This document shows, in pieces, positions 16,700 to 25,791 of a DNA stretch of 59,538 bases. The stretch comes from UBA4655 sp964585575. GTDB lineage: Bacteria; Planctomycetota; Planctomycetia; Pirellulales; UBA1268. The stretch spans positions 1-59,538 of the forward strand of contig CAZPEM010000003.1 in assembly GCA_964585575.1 (NCBI GenBank). Direction: 5' to 3'. The position numbers and the translations under genes were made by a program. The notes under the pieces were generated by a model that made no database searches, was not told the DNA's origin, and was given only the letters and a program-made list of their open reading frames with translations. Numbering within the stretch: the stretch's first letter is position 1; each line of letters opens with the position of its first letter.

Positions 16700-18460
16700 T
16701 CAGCCGCGGATCCGCTGCCGGAAGTACTTCAGCCCCGGCACGAAGAAGCAGGCGCCGCTCACGAGCCCAAAGAGGACGTGCTGCACGTCGGGAAGAGCAC
16801 ACATCAGGAAGCTCGTCGCGAAGAGCACGGCCGCCTGGATGTAGAAGGCCCCCGAGAGGATTCCCGCCTTCGCGAAGAACACGACACCCGCGATGAGCGC
16901 GAGCACGGGCGAAAGCTTCAGCGACTCGAGGCCGAGCGCCGCCTCGACGGCGAAGAGGAGCGTGCTTGCGATCACGGAGCCGGCCCAGACGTGCGCGATC
17001 TGCCGCTCGACCGCGGTGACCGGGCCCGTCCGATGCCGCAGAGCCCAGAAGATCGGCGCCCAGAGCGCGAGCCCCCCCGCCCAGAGCACGACGTAGGGCC
17101 AGCGTGTGTCGACGCCCTGCCAGGCGAGCACGTCGGTCGTCACGCAGAGCGCGAGCACCACGACCGAGTGCCACATCCAGAGCAGCCCCCAGTTTTCGAG
17201 CACGACCGCATGGTGCGTCTCGCGGAAGAGCCTCGCGGCGACGTCGGCGAGCCCTCCCCGTCGCGCCGCGACCGGCTCGCCGGCGACGAAGGCCCTGAGG
17301 TCGCTTCCGAGATCTGCCGCCGACTGGTAGCGGAGCTCTTGCGGCTTCTGCAGGCTCTTCAGCGCGATCATCTCGAGGTCGCGGTCGACGTCGGGCCTGA
17401 TCGACCTCGGCACCGGCGGGTCGGCCTCGAGCACGGCCAGGAGCGTGTCCATGGGGCTCGCGGCCTGAAACGGCGGACGGCCGGTGAGCATCTGGTAAAG
17501 GATCGCCCCGAGGCTCCAGACGTCGCTCGCAGCCGTGACGTCCCCGCGGCTCCCGGCGGCCTGCTCGGGCGACATGTAGCAGGGGGTGCCGAGGATGGCG
17601 CCGGTGTGCGTGACGGAGTCGCCGGTCTCGAGACGCTTCGCGAGCCCGAAGTCGGTGACGTGCGGCTCTCCGAGCGAGTCGATGAGGATGTTGGAGGGCT
17701 TCAGGTCGCGGTGGAGCACGCCGCCGTCGTGGGCCGCCTGCACGGCGTCGGCCACCTTCGCAAGCAGCCTCGCCGCATCCCTCCCGGGGATCGGACCGGC
17801 CGCGAGCCGCTTCGCCAGCGTCGTCCCCTCGATGAACTGCATCGAATAGAACGGGTGGCCGTGCCGCTCGCCGACCTCGTAGATCGAGACGATGCCCGGA
17901 TGGTCGAGCCGCGCCGCCGCCTCCGCCTCGCTGCGGAATCGCAGGTGGTCGGCGGCCGTCGCCAGGTCGCTCCGCAAAAGCATCTTCACCGCGACGGTGC
18001 GGCCGAGGCTCCGCTGCGTCGCACGGTAGACCACGCCCATGCCACCGCGGCCGAGTTCCTCGAGAAGCTCGTAGTCGCCGAAGGTCGCCGGCAGCGGCGA
18101 GACTCCGGGGTTGAATCCGGCATCCTCCTCGTCGTCGAGGGCCTTGCGGAAGATGACCGCGGGTCCACCGTCGCCGCCGCGGAGCGGCCCGCCCGATCGC
18201 ATCGCCTCCGATCGCATCGCCGTCGACTGCATGATCGTCGACTGCTCGGCCACCGCGTCGGTGATGAGCATCGCCGCCCAAAGCTCCTTGAGCGGCCCGG
18301 CGAGATCGGGGTTGTCGCCGATCGCCCGTTCGAGCGGTCCACGGTCGCCCGAGTCGCGGCAGTCGGAAAGCGCCTCCACGATGAGCGAGAGCCGCTCCTC
18401 CTGCTCGGGAGAGAGTGCCGTCTCGACGCCGCCGGAGGCTTGGCTCTGAAAGATTCCCAT
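16700..18460 (-). CDS. membrane-bound serine/threonine protein kinase
   Basis: A 586-residue Hanks-type kinase. Residues about 1-115 are a helical N-terminal region with a short repeat (MQSTAMRSEAMRSGG). The kinase domain spans about 128-395 with all key motifs: LGRGGMGVVY, VAVKMLL (ATP Lys), LHRDLKPSNILID (catalytic Asp), VTDFGLAKRL (Mg) and GTPCYMSPEQAAG. Residues about 425-580 hold roughly six membrane helices and no extracellular PASTA or WD repeats, so sensing may be intramembrane. On the minus strand TATCAT ends 6 nt before the ATG, predicting a leaderless message. It is divergent from an LRAT-domain gene. Confidence 0.93.
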   Translation of the reverse strand: MGIFQSQASGGVETALSPEQEERLSLIVEALSDCRDSGDRGPLERAIGDNPDLAGPLKELWAAMLITDAVAEQSTIMQSTAMRSEAMRSGGPLRGGDGGPAVIFRKALDDEEDAGFNPGVSPLPATFGDYELLEELGRGGMGVVYRATQRSLGRTVAVKMLLRSDLATAADHLRFRSEAEAAARLDHPGIVSIYEVGERHGHPFYSMQFIEGTTLAKRLAAGPIPGRDAARLLAKVADAVQAAHDGGVLHRDLKPSNILIDSLGEPHVTDFGLAKRLETGDSVTHTGAILGTPCYMSPEQAAGSRGDVTAASDVWSLGAILYQMLTGRPPFQAASPMDTLLAVLEADPPVPRSIRPDVDRDLEMIALKSLQKPQELRYQSAADLGSDLRAFVAGEPVAARRGGLADVAARLFRETHHAVVLENWGLLWMWHSVVVLALCVTTDVLAWQGVDTRWPYVVLWAGGLALWAPIFWALRHRTGPVTAVERQIAHVWAGSVIASTLLFAVEAALGLESLKLSPVLALIAGVVFFAKAGILSGAFYIQAAVLFATSFLMCALPDVQHVLFGLVSGACFFVPGLKYFRQRIRG

Positions 18461-18466
18461 GTCGTC

Positions 18467-18472
18467 ATGATA
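18467..18472 (-). promoter_or_regulatory. candidate -10 element for leaderless kinase transcript
   Basis: TATCAT on the minus strand is followed by 6 nt (GACGAC) and then the kinase ATG at 18460. No Shine-Dalgarno is visible. Confidence 0.45.
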
Positions 18473-18650
18473 GCCCCCGAGAAAAAGGCGTCCGCGGACC
18501 GTCGCCGATGCCGGAGCGGCGTCCGGACCGGGACGTTGACGCGGCCTTCTTGGGGCTGCCGCCCGGAGTGGGCGAAGGCAGGCTGGAGAACTCGTAGAAT
18601 TCGATCTGCGTAACGGGAAGATGAGATCGGAGAGAACCAGGAGCGACCAG

Positions 18651-19097
18651 ATGGCGGCAGGCGACAGGCTCGTGGCGAAGCGATGGCTGGCGGGAACGCT
18701 GCTTCCCTACATGCACCACGGCATCGACGTCGGGGATGGCACGGTCGTCCACGCCCGGCCCGACGACCCGAAGCGGATCTTCGAAGGTGGCCGCGTCGTC
18801 CGCACGAGCCTCGAGGAGTTCGCCGACGGCTCGCCCGTGGGCGTCGAGGATGACCCGCCGGCCGCCTTCCCGCCGGAGGAGATCGTCCGTCGGGCGATCG
18901 AGCACGTGGGCCGCGAGGGCTACAGTCCCGTCGTCGACAACTGCGAGCACTTTGCGACCTGGTGCGCCACCGGCCGCCGCGAGAGCCGGCAGATCGACCG
19001 GCTCGTCGCGGTCTCGACGCGGGTGCTCTCGCTCGCCGTCGGCATCCTGGTCTCGAGGACGGGCCTGCGGATCGCCGGCCGCATTCCCCGGGCGTGA
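18651..19097 (+). CDS. LRAT-domain (lecithin retinol acyltransferase-like) protein
   Basis: A 148-residue NlpC/P60-superfamily protein. PYMHHGIDVGDGTVVHA holds the catalytic His region (about residues 20-36) and VDNCEHFATWCATG holds the catalytic Cys (about residue 94), as in LRAT/H-Rev107 acyltransferases and phospholipases. A hydrophobic C-terminal segment (VLSLAVGILV) may anchor it to membrane. Start ATG 18651 is preferred over 18621 because AGGAG (18639-18643) stands 7 nt before it; TAGAAT (18594-18599) is a likely -10. The substrate is unknown, probably a lipid acyl chain. A 14-bp direct repeat GCGTCGGTCACTGG lies just after it. Confidence 0.8.
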   Translation: MAAGDRLVAKRWLAGTLLPYMHHGIDVGDGTVVHARPDDPKRIFEGGRVVRTSLEEFADGSPVGVEDDPPAAFPPEEIVRRAIEHVGREGYSPVVDNCEHFATWCATGRRESRQIDRLVAVSTRVLSLAVGILVSRTGLRIAGRIPRA

Positions 19098-19127
19098 GCC
19101 TACGCAGCGTCGGTCACTGGGCGTCGG

Positions 19128-21041
19128 TCACTGGTAATCGGAGAGCGATCCCGGATTGCGGGCGACGCGGAGCGCGTTGACGACGGCCACGACATCGATC
19201 ACTTCCTGGAGCATGGCCCCGGCCGCCGGTGGTAACAGCCCGGCCGCCGCGAAGCCCATGCCGATGAGGCTCGCCGCCATCCCGCCGACGGCGCTTTGCA
19301 GTGCGATCGCCCTGAGCCGGCCGCCGATGTGAAAGACCTCGTCCACGCGGGCGAGCGACTGCTCCATCACGACCGCGCCCGCCGCCTCGCTCGTCACGTC
19401 GCTGCCGGCGCCCATCGCGATGCCGACCGTTGCGGCGGCGAGGGCCGGGGCGTCGTTGATACCGTCTCCGACGAACACGGTCGGTGCCGCCTGCATCTCC
19501 CGACGGACGATCTCGAGCTTCCCTTCCGGCTGGATGCCTGCGTGCACCTCGCTGATGCCGACCAGGTCGGCAAGCCACCGCACCTCGCTCTCGCGGTCGC
19601 CGCTGACGAGCATCACGCGGGTGAGCCCGTGGCGGGGACCGAGGTGGCCGACGAACGGCCGGCCGTCGGCCCGCGGCGCGTCGCGGAATCGCAGCACGGC
19701 CTCCGCGCGGCCGTCGACGATCACGACGCACTCGAGCCCGCCGGCCGAGTCCGGCAGCGCGGCCGCCGCGGCCGGATCGGCGGCCGCGAGCTTGCCGCGG
19801 CTCGTGATCGCGACGTCGCGGACGACGCCCGCGCCGTCGCCGCCGACCTTGCCGGAGAGGCCCCGGCCGGGCTTCTCCGAGACCTCCTGCACCTCCAGCC
19901 TCTGCAGCGACTCCGCGTCGGCCGCCTCGACCACCGCCTGCGCGAGCGGATGCTTCGAGTACCGCTCGAGCGCCGCGGCGATCGCGAGCACGTCGTTCGG
20001 CTTCATGTCGGAAACCGGCACGACCTCCGTGAGCTTCGGGCTGCCGTAGGTGAGCGTGCCGGTCTTGTCGAAGATCGCCGTGCGGCAGGTGTCGAGCCGC
20101 TCGAGCACCGCGGGATCGCGGATCACGATCCCCCGCTTCGCCGCGAGCGACACGGCGCCGATGATCGCCACGGGGATCGCGATCAAGAGCGGGCATGGCG
20201 TCGCGACCACGAGCACGGCGAGGAAGCGGACGGGGTCGCCGCTCGCCCACCAGGCAGCCGCCGCGATGAGCACAGCCAGCGGCGTGTAGAACGCGCCGAG
20301 CGCGTCGCCGAGCCGCCGCAACCGAGGCCGCTCCTGCTGGCTCGCCGCGAGCACGTCCATGATCTTCGCGTAGCGGCTGTCGGCCGCGACCCGCTCGGCC
20401 CGGACGTCGAGGGCGCTCGTGCCGTTGATCGCGCCGGAGAGCACGGGTGAGCCCGGCGCCTTCTCCATTCGGTAGGGCTCGCCGGTGAGGTAGCTTTCGT
20501 CCATCGCGCCGCGGCCGGCGACGACCGTGCCGTCCACCGGGCAGATCTCGTGCGGCAAGACGACGACGAGGTCGCCGACGGCCACCTCCGCAAGCGGCAC
20601 GTCGCTCATCGACCCATCCCTCTTGCGATGGGCGACAGTCGGCATCCGTCGGGCGAGCGCCCCGAGCACGTCGCCCGCCCGGCTCACCGCCCGGCTCTCG
20701 AGCGCCTCGCCCCCGGAGAGCATGAGCACGACGAGTACGCCGGCGAGGTATTCGCCAAGCACGACCGACGTCACGATCGACAGCCCCGCAAGCAGGTCCG
20801 ACCCGAACGTTCCGGCGGCGAGCTTCGTGAGCAGGTCCCAGACGAGCGGCACGCCGCCGATCACGAGAGCCAAAACGAGCGGCAGCTCTGCGACCGACAC
20901 CGGCCCGCTCCAGGCCGTCGAAAACGCCGGCAGCGTGCCGAACCCGGCGAGCAGGAGGCCCCCCCAGGCGGCGATCGCAAGAATCGCCAGCACCGCGATC
21001 GCGGTTTCGCGGACCCCGGCGGCTGGTATCCTTTGCTTCAT
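19128..21041 (-). CDS. heavy-metal P1B-type ATPase with TPC membrane motif
   Basis: A 637-residue metal-transporting ATPase. It has the phosphorylation motif FDKTGTLT, the actuator loop MDESYLTGEP, an HP motif (KHPLAQAV) and the hinge VGDGINDAPALAAA. The metal-binding helix reads VVATPCPLLIAIPVA, so the usual CPC is TPC; TPC has been associated with the P1B-5 subgroup (nickel/iron). No N-terminal metal-binding HMA domain is present. I chose ATG 21041 because the frame upstream runs over the divergent DUF2237 gene. The two start codons share the bases CATG. Substrate metal uncertain. Confidence 0.88.
   Translation of the reverse strand: MKQRIPAAGVRETAIAVLAILAIAAWGGLLLAGFGTLPAFSTAWSGPVSVAELPLVLALVIGGVPLVWDLLTKLAAGTFGSDLLAGLSIVTSVVLGEYLAGVLVVLMLSGGEALESRAVSRAGDVLGALARRMPTVAHRKRDGSMSDVPLAEVAVGDLVVVLPHEICPVDGTVVAGRGAMDESYLTGEPYRMEKAPGSPVLSGAINGTSALDVRAERVAADSRYAKIMDVLAASQQERPRLRRLGDALGAFYTPLAVLIAAAAWWASGDPVRFLAVLVVATPCPLLIAIPVAIIGAVSLAAKRGIVIRDPAVLERLDTCRTAIFDKTGTLTYGSPKLTEVVPVSDMKPNDVLAIAAALERYSKHPLAQAVVEAADAESLQRLEVQEVSEKPGRGLSGKVGGDGAGVVRDVAITSRGKLAAADPAAAAALPDSAGGLECVVIVDGRAEAVLRFRDAPRADGRPFVGHLGPRHGLTRVMLVSGDRESEVRWLADLVGISEVHAGIQPEGKLEIVRREMQAAPTVFVGDGINDAPALAAATVGIAMGAGSDVTSEAAGAVVMEQSLARVDEVFHIGGRLRAIALQSAVGGMAASLIGMGFAAAGLLPPAAGAMLQEVIDVVAVVNALRVARNPGSLSDYQ
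21027..21032 (+). promoter_or_regulatory. candidate -10 element for leaderless DUF2237 transcript
   Basis: TATCCT ends 7 nt before the DUF2237 ATG at 21040 and lies inside the ATPase coding start. No Shine-Dalgarno is present. Confidence 0.4.
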
Positions 21042-21450
21042 GATCGCCCTCAACAATACCGGCTCCGGGAAAGGTGCGTCCGAGGCTGCGCGAAACGTGC
21101 TCGGCGGGCCGCTCGCCCCCTGCTCGTTTTCGCCGATGACCGGGTTCTTCCGCGATGGATGCTGCCGCACGCGGCAGGACGACGCGGGCGTCCACACCGT
21201 CTGCGCCGTGATGACGGCCGACTTCCTCGTCTTCACGGTGGAGGCGGGGAACGATCTCGTGACGCCGCACCCGGAATGGAATTTTCCCGGGCTCGTGGAG
21301 GGCGACCGCTGGTGCCTCTGCGCGGCCCGGTGGCTCGAGGCCTACGAGGCCGGACACGCCCCGCCGGTCGTGCTCGAGGCGACGCACGAGAAGACGCTCT
21401 CGATCGTGCCGCTCGAGCTCCTCAAGCGACACGCGGCTTCGCCGCGGTAA
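21040..21450 (+). CDS. DUF2237 family protein
   Basis: A 136-residue soluble protein with strong DUF2237 markers: NVLGGPLAPCSFSPMTGFFR, DGCCRT, HTVCAVMT, GLVEGDRWCLCAARWLEA and PPVVLEATHEK. Several conserved Cys (GCC, WCLC) suggest metal binding. The function of the family is unknown. It is divergent from the metal P-type ATPase, and the two starts overlap by 2 nt, which makes co-regulation likely and hints at a role in metal handling (inference only). Confidence 0.9.
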   Translation: MIALNNTGSGKGASEAARNVLGGPLAPCSFSPMTGFFRDGCCRTRQDDAGVHTVCAVMTADFLVFTVEAGNDLVTPHPEWNFPGLVEGDRWCLCAARWLEAYEAGHAPPVVLEATHEKTLSIVPLELLKRHAASPR

Positions 21451-21698
21451 ACGGCCGGACCGTCCTGTTTACGGGACGTGGCGCCCAAAAAATGCCGTTC
21501 ACTCGCAGTCAACGGCTGCTGTACGATTTTCGCGGAGTTGATATTCGATATCGCGGGCACGCGTGAACGTGCGTGACGATGAGCTCACCCGAAGCACGGG
21601 AGGCAGGATGAAAGCAGGTTTCCAGAAACGCGAATCAAGAGCCCTCCATGCTCTGCACGTTCGGTCGCAGAAAATCAGATTGCCAGGAAGACGTCGCC
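21451..21698 (+). promoter_or_regulatory. leader region of the pyruvyl transferase gene
   Basis: AT-richer stretch after DUF2237 with no complete gene. An AGGAAG at 21685-21690 stands 8 nt before GTG 21699 and decides that start. An in-frame ATG exists at 21648 without a Shine-Dalgarno. Confidence 0.35.
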
Positions 21699-22817
21699 GT
21701 GCGACCGACCGCCGTGATCATGAACGACACGAGGCGGCATCGTCACTTCGGCTGCGCCCGGGTGATGCGGGTGATCGAGGAGAACCTTTCCCGCCGGGGC
21801 ATCGTCGTCACCGGCCGCAGCCTGCTGTGGAACGACTGGCAGCATGACCGGCGGTTTTTGGCGGCGATGACGTCGTGCGACGTCATCGTCATCAACGGCG
21901 AGGGCACGCTCCATCACGGTGCGGAGAGCGGCCGGCGGCTCCTCGAGGTCGTCGATCATCCGCTCCGCGGCAAGACGCCGGTGGCCCTTATCAACGCCCT
22001 GTACCAGCAGAACCCCGTCGCGTGGCGGCACTCCATCGAGAAGATCGACCTCTTGACCGCCCGCGATTCCCGGAGCGCAGAGGAACTGCGGCAGGCGACG
22101 GGCCGACCCGTGGATGTCGTGCCCGACCTGTCGCTGGCCGATTCATCCGGCCGCTTGCTTGACGAGCTACCGCGGCGAGACCTCGTCTACGTGGGCGACT
22201 CGGTGGTCGAAACGCAGCGGGAGCAGCTGGCGCGGGCCGGCCGCGCTGGCGGCGACGTGCGTATCCTGCCGATCCTCGTGTCGCCGTACGCCGTGCGACC
22301 GGAATTGCCCCCGGGGGTGCGTCAGCTGCGGGAGGGCTGGAAGCGGCTGCTCGACGCCGTTTTTCGGCTCGGTGCCCCGCGTGCGATCTGCCCTGTGGAT
22401 GAACGCGATTATCTGCGGTGGCTCCAGCGTGGACGGCTGCACGTGACGGGACGGTTTCACGCGGTCTGCCTCTCGCTGGTGACGAGAACGCCTTTTCTGG
22501 CCGTCACGAGCAACTCCTGGAAGATCGAGGCCTTGCTCGAGGATGCCGGGCTCGGTAACGCCCGCATCATCACGGCCGACGCGATCGCCGACGCGGTCGC
22601 CGACCCAGGAGCCTTCGCCTTCAGCGAGGTCGAGGAAGCCGCGATCGACCGCTTCCTCGATCGCTGCAAGGCCGGGTGTGGGCGAATCTTCGATGCCGTG
22701 GAGCGGTTGGCGATGGCCCGGCATGCGGACAGGTGCCAGCGTGCCGGAGCCCGATACGACAAGGGCGTGGCGTTTGGCCCGAATTCGCGGGATCATCGCA
22801 CCAGGGAGGGCGGATGA
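21699..22817 (+). CDS. polysaccharide pyruvyl transferase family protein
   Basis: A 372-residue member of the PS_pyruv_trans family, which adds ketal pyruvate to surface polysaccharides. Typical blocks are IMNDTRRHRHFGCARVM at the start, VIVINGEGTLHH (the GEG motif), LLTARDSRSAEELR, VVPDLSLAD, RLHVTGRFHAVCLSLVTRTP and LAVTSNSWKIEALLEDAGLG. No signal peptide; probably cytosolic acting on lipid-linked sugars. GTG 21699 is chosen from its AGGAAG; ATG 21648 would add 17 residues. Its stop overlaps the next methyltransferase by 4 bp. Confidence 0.88.
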   Translation: MRPTAVIMNDTRRHRHFGCARVMRVIEENLSRRGIVVTGRSLLWNDWQHDRRFLAAMTSCDVIVINGEGTLHHGAESGRRLLEVVDHPLRGKTPVALINALYQQNPVAWRHSIEKIDLLTARDSRSAEELRQATGRPVDVVPDLSLADSSGRLLDELPRRDLVYVGDSVVETQREQLARAGRAGGDVRILPILVSPYAVRPELPPGVRQLREGWKRLLDAVFRLGAPRAICPVDERDYLRWLQRGRLHVTGRFHAVCLSLVTRTPFLAVTSNSWKIEALLEDAGLGNARIITADAIADAVADPGAFAFSEVEEAAIDRFLDRCKAGCGRIFDAVERLAMARHADRCQRAGARYDKGVAFGPNSRDHRTREGG

Positions 22818-24112
22818 AAAAGCAGATCGAGAGGGTTTACACCGGTCAGGTGGCGGCAAATTACGACGTGGTGCGTGGCAATTCGGCACGCTGGGCCCGC
22901 GAGTCGGATGTGATCGAGCCCCTGCTCAGGACCATCCCTCCCGGCACGAAACTGATCGACGTCGCCGCCGGCACGGGCCGCTGGCTCGACATCTATCGCG
23001 AACTGGGGCTGGACGCCGCGCTCATCGACAGTTCCTCGGACATGCTCGCCGTCGCCCGGGAAAAAGCGTTGGCGTTCGGCTACGGGATACGAACGGTGTG
23101 TGAGCCGGCGACCTCGCCCGCGCCGTACCCAGCCGCAGAAACCGCGGTCGTCACGAATTTCTTCAATTGGATTCCGCTTGACGAGGTCGAGACGGTCCTC
23201 CAGAAGATGATCGCCGCCGGAGTGTCGCGGATGATCTTCATGATCACCTACGGCAAGGAAGCCGCGAAACCGATCGACCGCGGCTGGGGACGCCTTCGGG
23301 TCGGGATCGACAATATCCGGAGCCGATTGGGAGTGCGGGAAAAGGGGCATTACCACATCCACGCGGAGAAGGTCGTTCGTCGGCTACTGACTCGCCTGCG
23401 GCTCGAGGTCCATGGGGAGCACCTGATCGTCGATGGACGATACAAGCGGAATGTCATGATCGACGCGGCCCCTCCGGAGCCGCCGGGGATCGCGACGTTC
23501 GGCCGCTGCGTCGTGCGTGGCGACGAGGCCGAGATCGACGGCAGGCGGTATGCGGTCAGCCGCGGACACTGGGCGTTCTACGTTCCCGAACTGCGGCTGA
23601 AAATGCTCTACGCCGTCGACGGCAAGGTGCACTGCACCCACTCCACGGCGCCGGACCGAAACGCACTGGTATCGGGGCAGGTAGTCGTTCATGGCAGGCG
23701 GTATTCGACGCAGGAATGGCGTGATGCGTTTGCGAAGAGCGTCGCGACTCGCGCGGCCGAGAACTACGTCGCTGCGAGCCGCCTGGCGGTCGCTGGGATC
23801 GGGCCCGCCGTGAAGGGCTGCGCCGTGGTGGGCGATCTCTCCGTCGAGGGCACGCCGGTTCGGGGGCCTGCCGCCGGCATCGTCGTCGATGATCTGACGA
23901 CGTACCCCGAGAAGCGAGCGACGACGAAGCGGCAAGTGTCGGCCGCGGGCGTCCAGCTGGATCGGCTCCGTTCTGCGACTCGTGCCCAGATCCGTGGATA
24001 TGTCAGCGACCTCAATTCGGTCGTCGGGGTGATGCCCGTGAATGCGGCGGGCGAGGTTGCGATCGTCGACCGAGAAATTGCGAAACGTATGCCGCCGACT
24101 CCGCAGGCTTGA
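22814..24112 (+). CDS. SAM-dependent methyltransferase with unknown C-terminal domain
   Basis: A 432-residue protein. Residues about 1-190 form a class I methyltransferase: VYTGQVAANYDVVRG, then LIDVAAGTGRWLDIYRELGL (SAM loop near residue 52) and NFFNWIPLDEVE. Residues about 200-432 do not match a domain I know and have beta-rich character. Start ATG 22814 follows a GGGAGGG site and overlaps the pyruvyl transferase stop (ATGA), so the two act together, probably on a surface glycan. Acceptor unknown. Confidence 0.78.
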   Translation: MKKQIERVYTGQVAANYDVVRGNSARWARESDVIEPLLRTIPPGTKLIDVAAGTGRWLDIYRELGLDAALIDSSSDMLAVAREKALAFGYGIRTVCEPATSPAPYPAAETAVVTNFFNWIPLDEVETVLQKMIAAGVSRMIFMITYGKEAAKPIDRGWGRLRVGIDNIRSRLGVREKGHYHIHAEKVVRRLLTRLRLEVHGEHLIVDGRYKRNVMIDAAPPEPPGIATFGRCVVRGDEAEIDGRRYAVSRGHWAFYVPELRLKMLYAVDGKVHCTHSTAPDRNALVSGQVVVHGRRYSTQEWRDAFAKSVATRAAENYVAASRLAVAGIGPAVKGCAVVGDLSVEGTPVRGPAAGIVVDDLTTYPEKRATTKRQVSAAGVQLDRLRSATRAQIRGYVSDLNSVVGVMPVNAAGEVAIVDREIAKRMPPTPQA

Positions 24113-24302
24113 CGTCACGCGGTTCTCCGGCCCTTGATGGCGACCGAGCTTCCACGGCTCACGGACACAGTTTCGCCGTCTGGCGCCTGCTCGCGGCCGC
24201 CCCGACCCCGTGGGAGAGTATGCTTTCGCCAACCGCCGTGTCGTCGTGGACTGCGGCCGGCTTTTCGGCTGATCCGGGCGGCCGTTGAGTGACCGAGATC
24301 TC

Positions 24303-25081
24303 ATGGACGGCCCGCTCGTAGCCCCCTTGCTCGCAGCCGCGGTGTTCGTGATCGCCTTGCTCTACGCAACGGTGGGGGCAACGGTGGGGCATGCCGGGGC
24401 GACGGGCTACCTCGCCGCGATGGCGGTCGCGGGCCTGCCGCCGGACGTGATCCGGCCAACGGCGCTTTCGCTCAACGTGGTCGTGGCGACGATCGCGACC
24501 GTGCAGTTCGCCCGCGCAGGCCACTTTCGCGGGCGCCTCTTCTGGCCGCTTGCGATCGCGAGCGTGCCGTGCGCCGCGATCGGCGGTGCGGTGAAGCTGC
24601 CGACACAGGCGTTCGAGACGCTGCTTGGGGTGGTGCTCCTCATGTCGGCTGCGCGGCTCGTGCGGGAGGCGGTCGCGCCGCGGGGCGGCGATGATGACCC
24701 GGAGTCGTCGGCCAATTCGCCGTTCGGCCTGCGGTGGCTCCTGCCGCTTGGCGGCGGGATTGGGATGCTCTCCGGGCTCACGGGCGTCGGTGGAGGCGTC
24801 TTCCTCACGCCCGTGCTTGCGTGGCTGCGTGCCGCACCCATCCGGCAGATCGCCGCGGTGACGGCGCCCTTCATCCTCGCAAACTCGCTTGCGGGCATCG
24901 CGGGCGGCCTCGTGGCGGCTAGGCCGTTTCCGCTTGCGAGCGGATGGCTTGTGGCAGCCGCCGCAGTCGGCGGGCTCGTCGGCTCGCAGCGTTCCGACTG
25001 CCCACCACGGCGATCCGGCTCCTCATGGCGGCCGTGCTCCTCGTCGCGACCGCGAAGCTGCTCGTGCTCAGACTCGGATGA
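24303..25081 (+). pseudogene. TauE/SafE family permease with a frameshift near its 3' end
   Basis: A TauE/SafE (sulfite exporter-like) anion permease with about eight membrane helices. The repeat signatures GATVGHAGATGYLAAM and GIGMLSGLTGVGGGVFLTPV are typical. The frame is good from ATG 24303 to about 24990 (ending GGLVGS). The natural end, FRLPTTAIRLLMAAVLLVAT to a TGA at 25081, then lies in another frame. One missing base near 24985-24995 explains it. The rest is well conserved, so this may be a recent mutation or a sequence error. It converges on DUF2283. Confidence 0.75.
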
Positions 25082-25090
25082 TCTCCGAGA

Positions 25091-25291
25091 TCATGCGGCG
25101 CAGAAGAGGAGCTCCTTGAGATTCAGCTTTTGTTCTCGCTTCGATAGCCCAAGAATCTCGATCCCAACCACTTCACCACGCGCGTTGAAGTCGAGGATCA
25201 CACCCGGCGATACCTCCTGGGATTCAGCAATCGGCGAGTCCTCGATCGTGAGATAGAGAGCGTCTGCCGCTTGGTCTACTTTGAGTTTCAT
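25091..25291 (-). CDS. DUF2283 family small protein
   Basis: A 66-residue protein with the DUF2283 pattern MKLKVDQAADALYLTI, then EVSPGVILDFNARGEVVGIE. DUF2283 proteins are frequently paired with a DUF4258 gene in an arrangement like toxin-antitoxin modules, which is also the case here (4-bp overlap, downstream of DUF4258). The role is not established; by position it would be the antitoxin. Confidence 0.85.
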   Translation of the reverse strand: MKLKVDQAADALYLTIEDSPIAESQEVSPGVILDFNARGEVVGIEILGLSKREQKLNLKELLFCAA

Positions 25292-25554
25292 GCCGGCTCC
25301 TCGACTGATCGATCGAAGTATACCGTTACGACGCGAGGGGGGATGGGTTGTGGGTCGAAAACCACGCGAAGCGCACGCCCGCCAAACTCCTCAATTTTTC
25401 TGACGTGATGTTTTCTGATGTGATGCACCAGCGACGGATCTCGTTGATCCGACTCGATTCTGCCGGGCGCATCGAGCGTCCTTGCGATCCAGTCCGCCTG
25501 GATCCCTCGGCGGCTGACCACATCCGCGGCATGTTGCGTCAGCTGATAAGACAA
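25288..25554 (-). CDS. DUF4258 domain protein, putative toxin partner
   Basis: An 88-residue protein of the DUF4258 type: LTQHAADVVSRRGIQADWIA near the N-terminus and LRVVFDPQPIPPRVVTVYFD at the end, a small RelE-like fold in known relatives. It begins with TTG behind a GGGGG run. It overlaps DUF2283 by 4 bp. Together they resemble a mobile toxin-antitoxin-like unit; the activity is unproven. Confidence 0.8.
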   Translation of the reverse strand: MSYQLTQHAADVVSRRGIQADWIARTLDAPGRIESDQRDPSLVHHIRKHHVRKIEEFGGRALRVVFDPQPIPPRVVTVYFDRSVEEPA

Positions 25555-25791
25555 TACGTTACCCCCAGACGCTATGAATCAAGGAAACTGCGAATCATGG
25601 AAAACGCGAATCATGAAAACCGCCCATACTTACCACCGTCGGACCGGACAGTTCATCGCTAGCCCGACTGGCAACGAAGACAGCAATACTGAATATTTGT
25701 ACACTGTTTGTGGCTGGGCGTCAACCGAAGGAAAGAAGGGCTGATGACACTGCGGCAAAAAGGCGGCCGCCGCAGAAACGCCCAATGCCGC
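25555..25791. other. AT-richer intergenic stretch, possible small ORF
   Basis: Base composition is lower in GC than the surroundings. A 56-codon frame runs from ATG 25574 to a stop at 25744 on the plus strand, with an AAGGA inside the first codons that could serve an internal ATG at 25613. I have no homology for it and treat it as unproven. Two near-repeats of GCGAATCATG occur around 25590-25615. Confidence 0.25.

Noticed and set aside
21042..21236. N-terminal extension of the P-type ATPase
   Set aside because: It is the antisense of the well-conserved DUF2237 gene.
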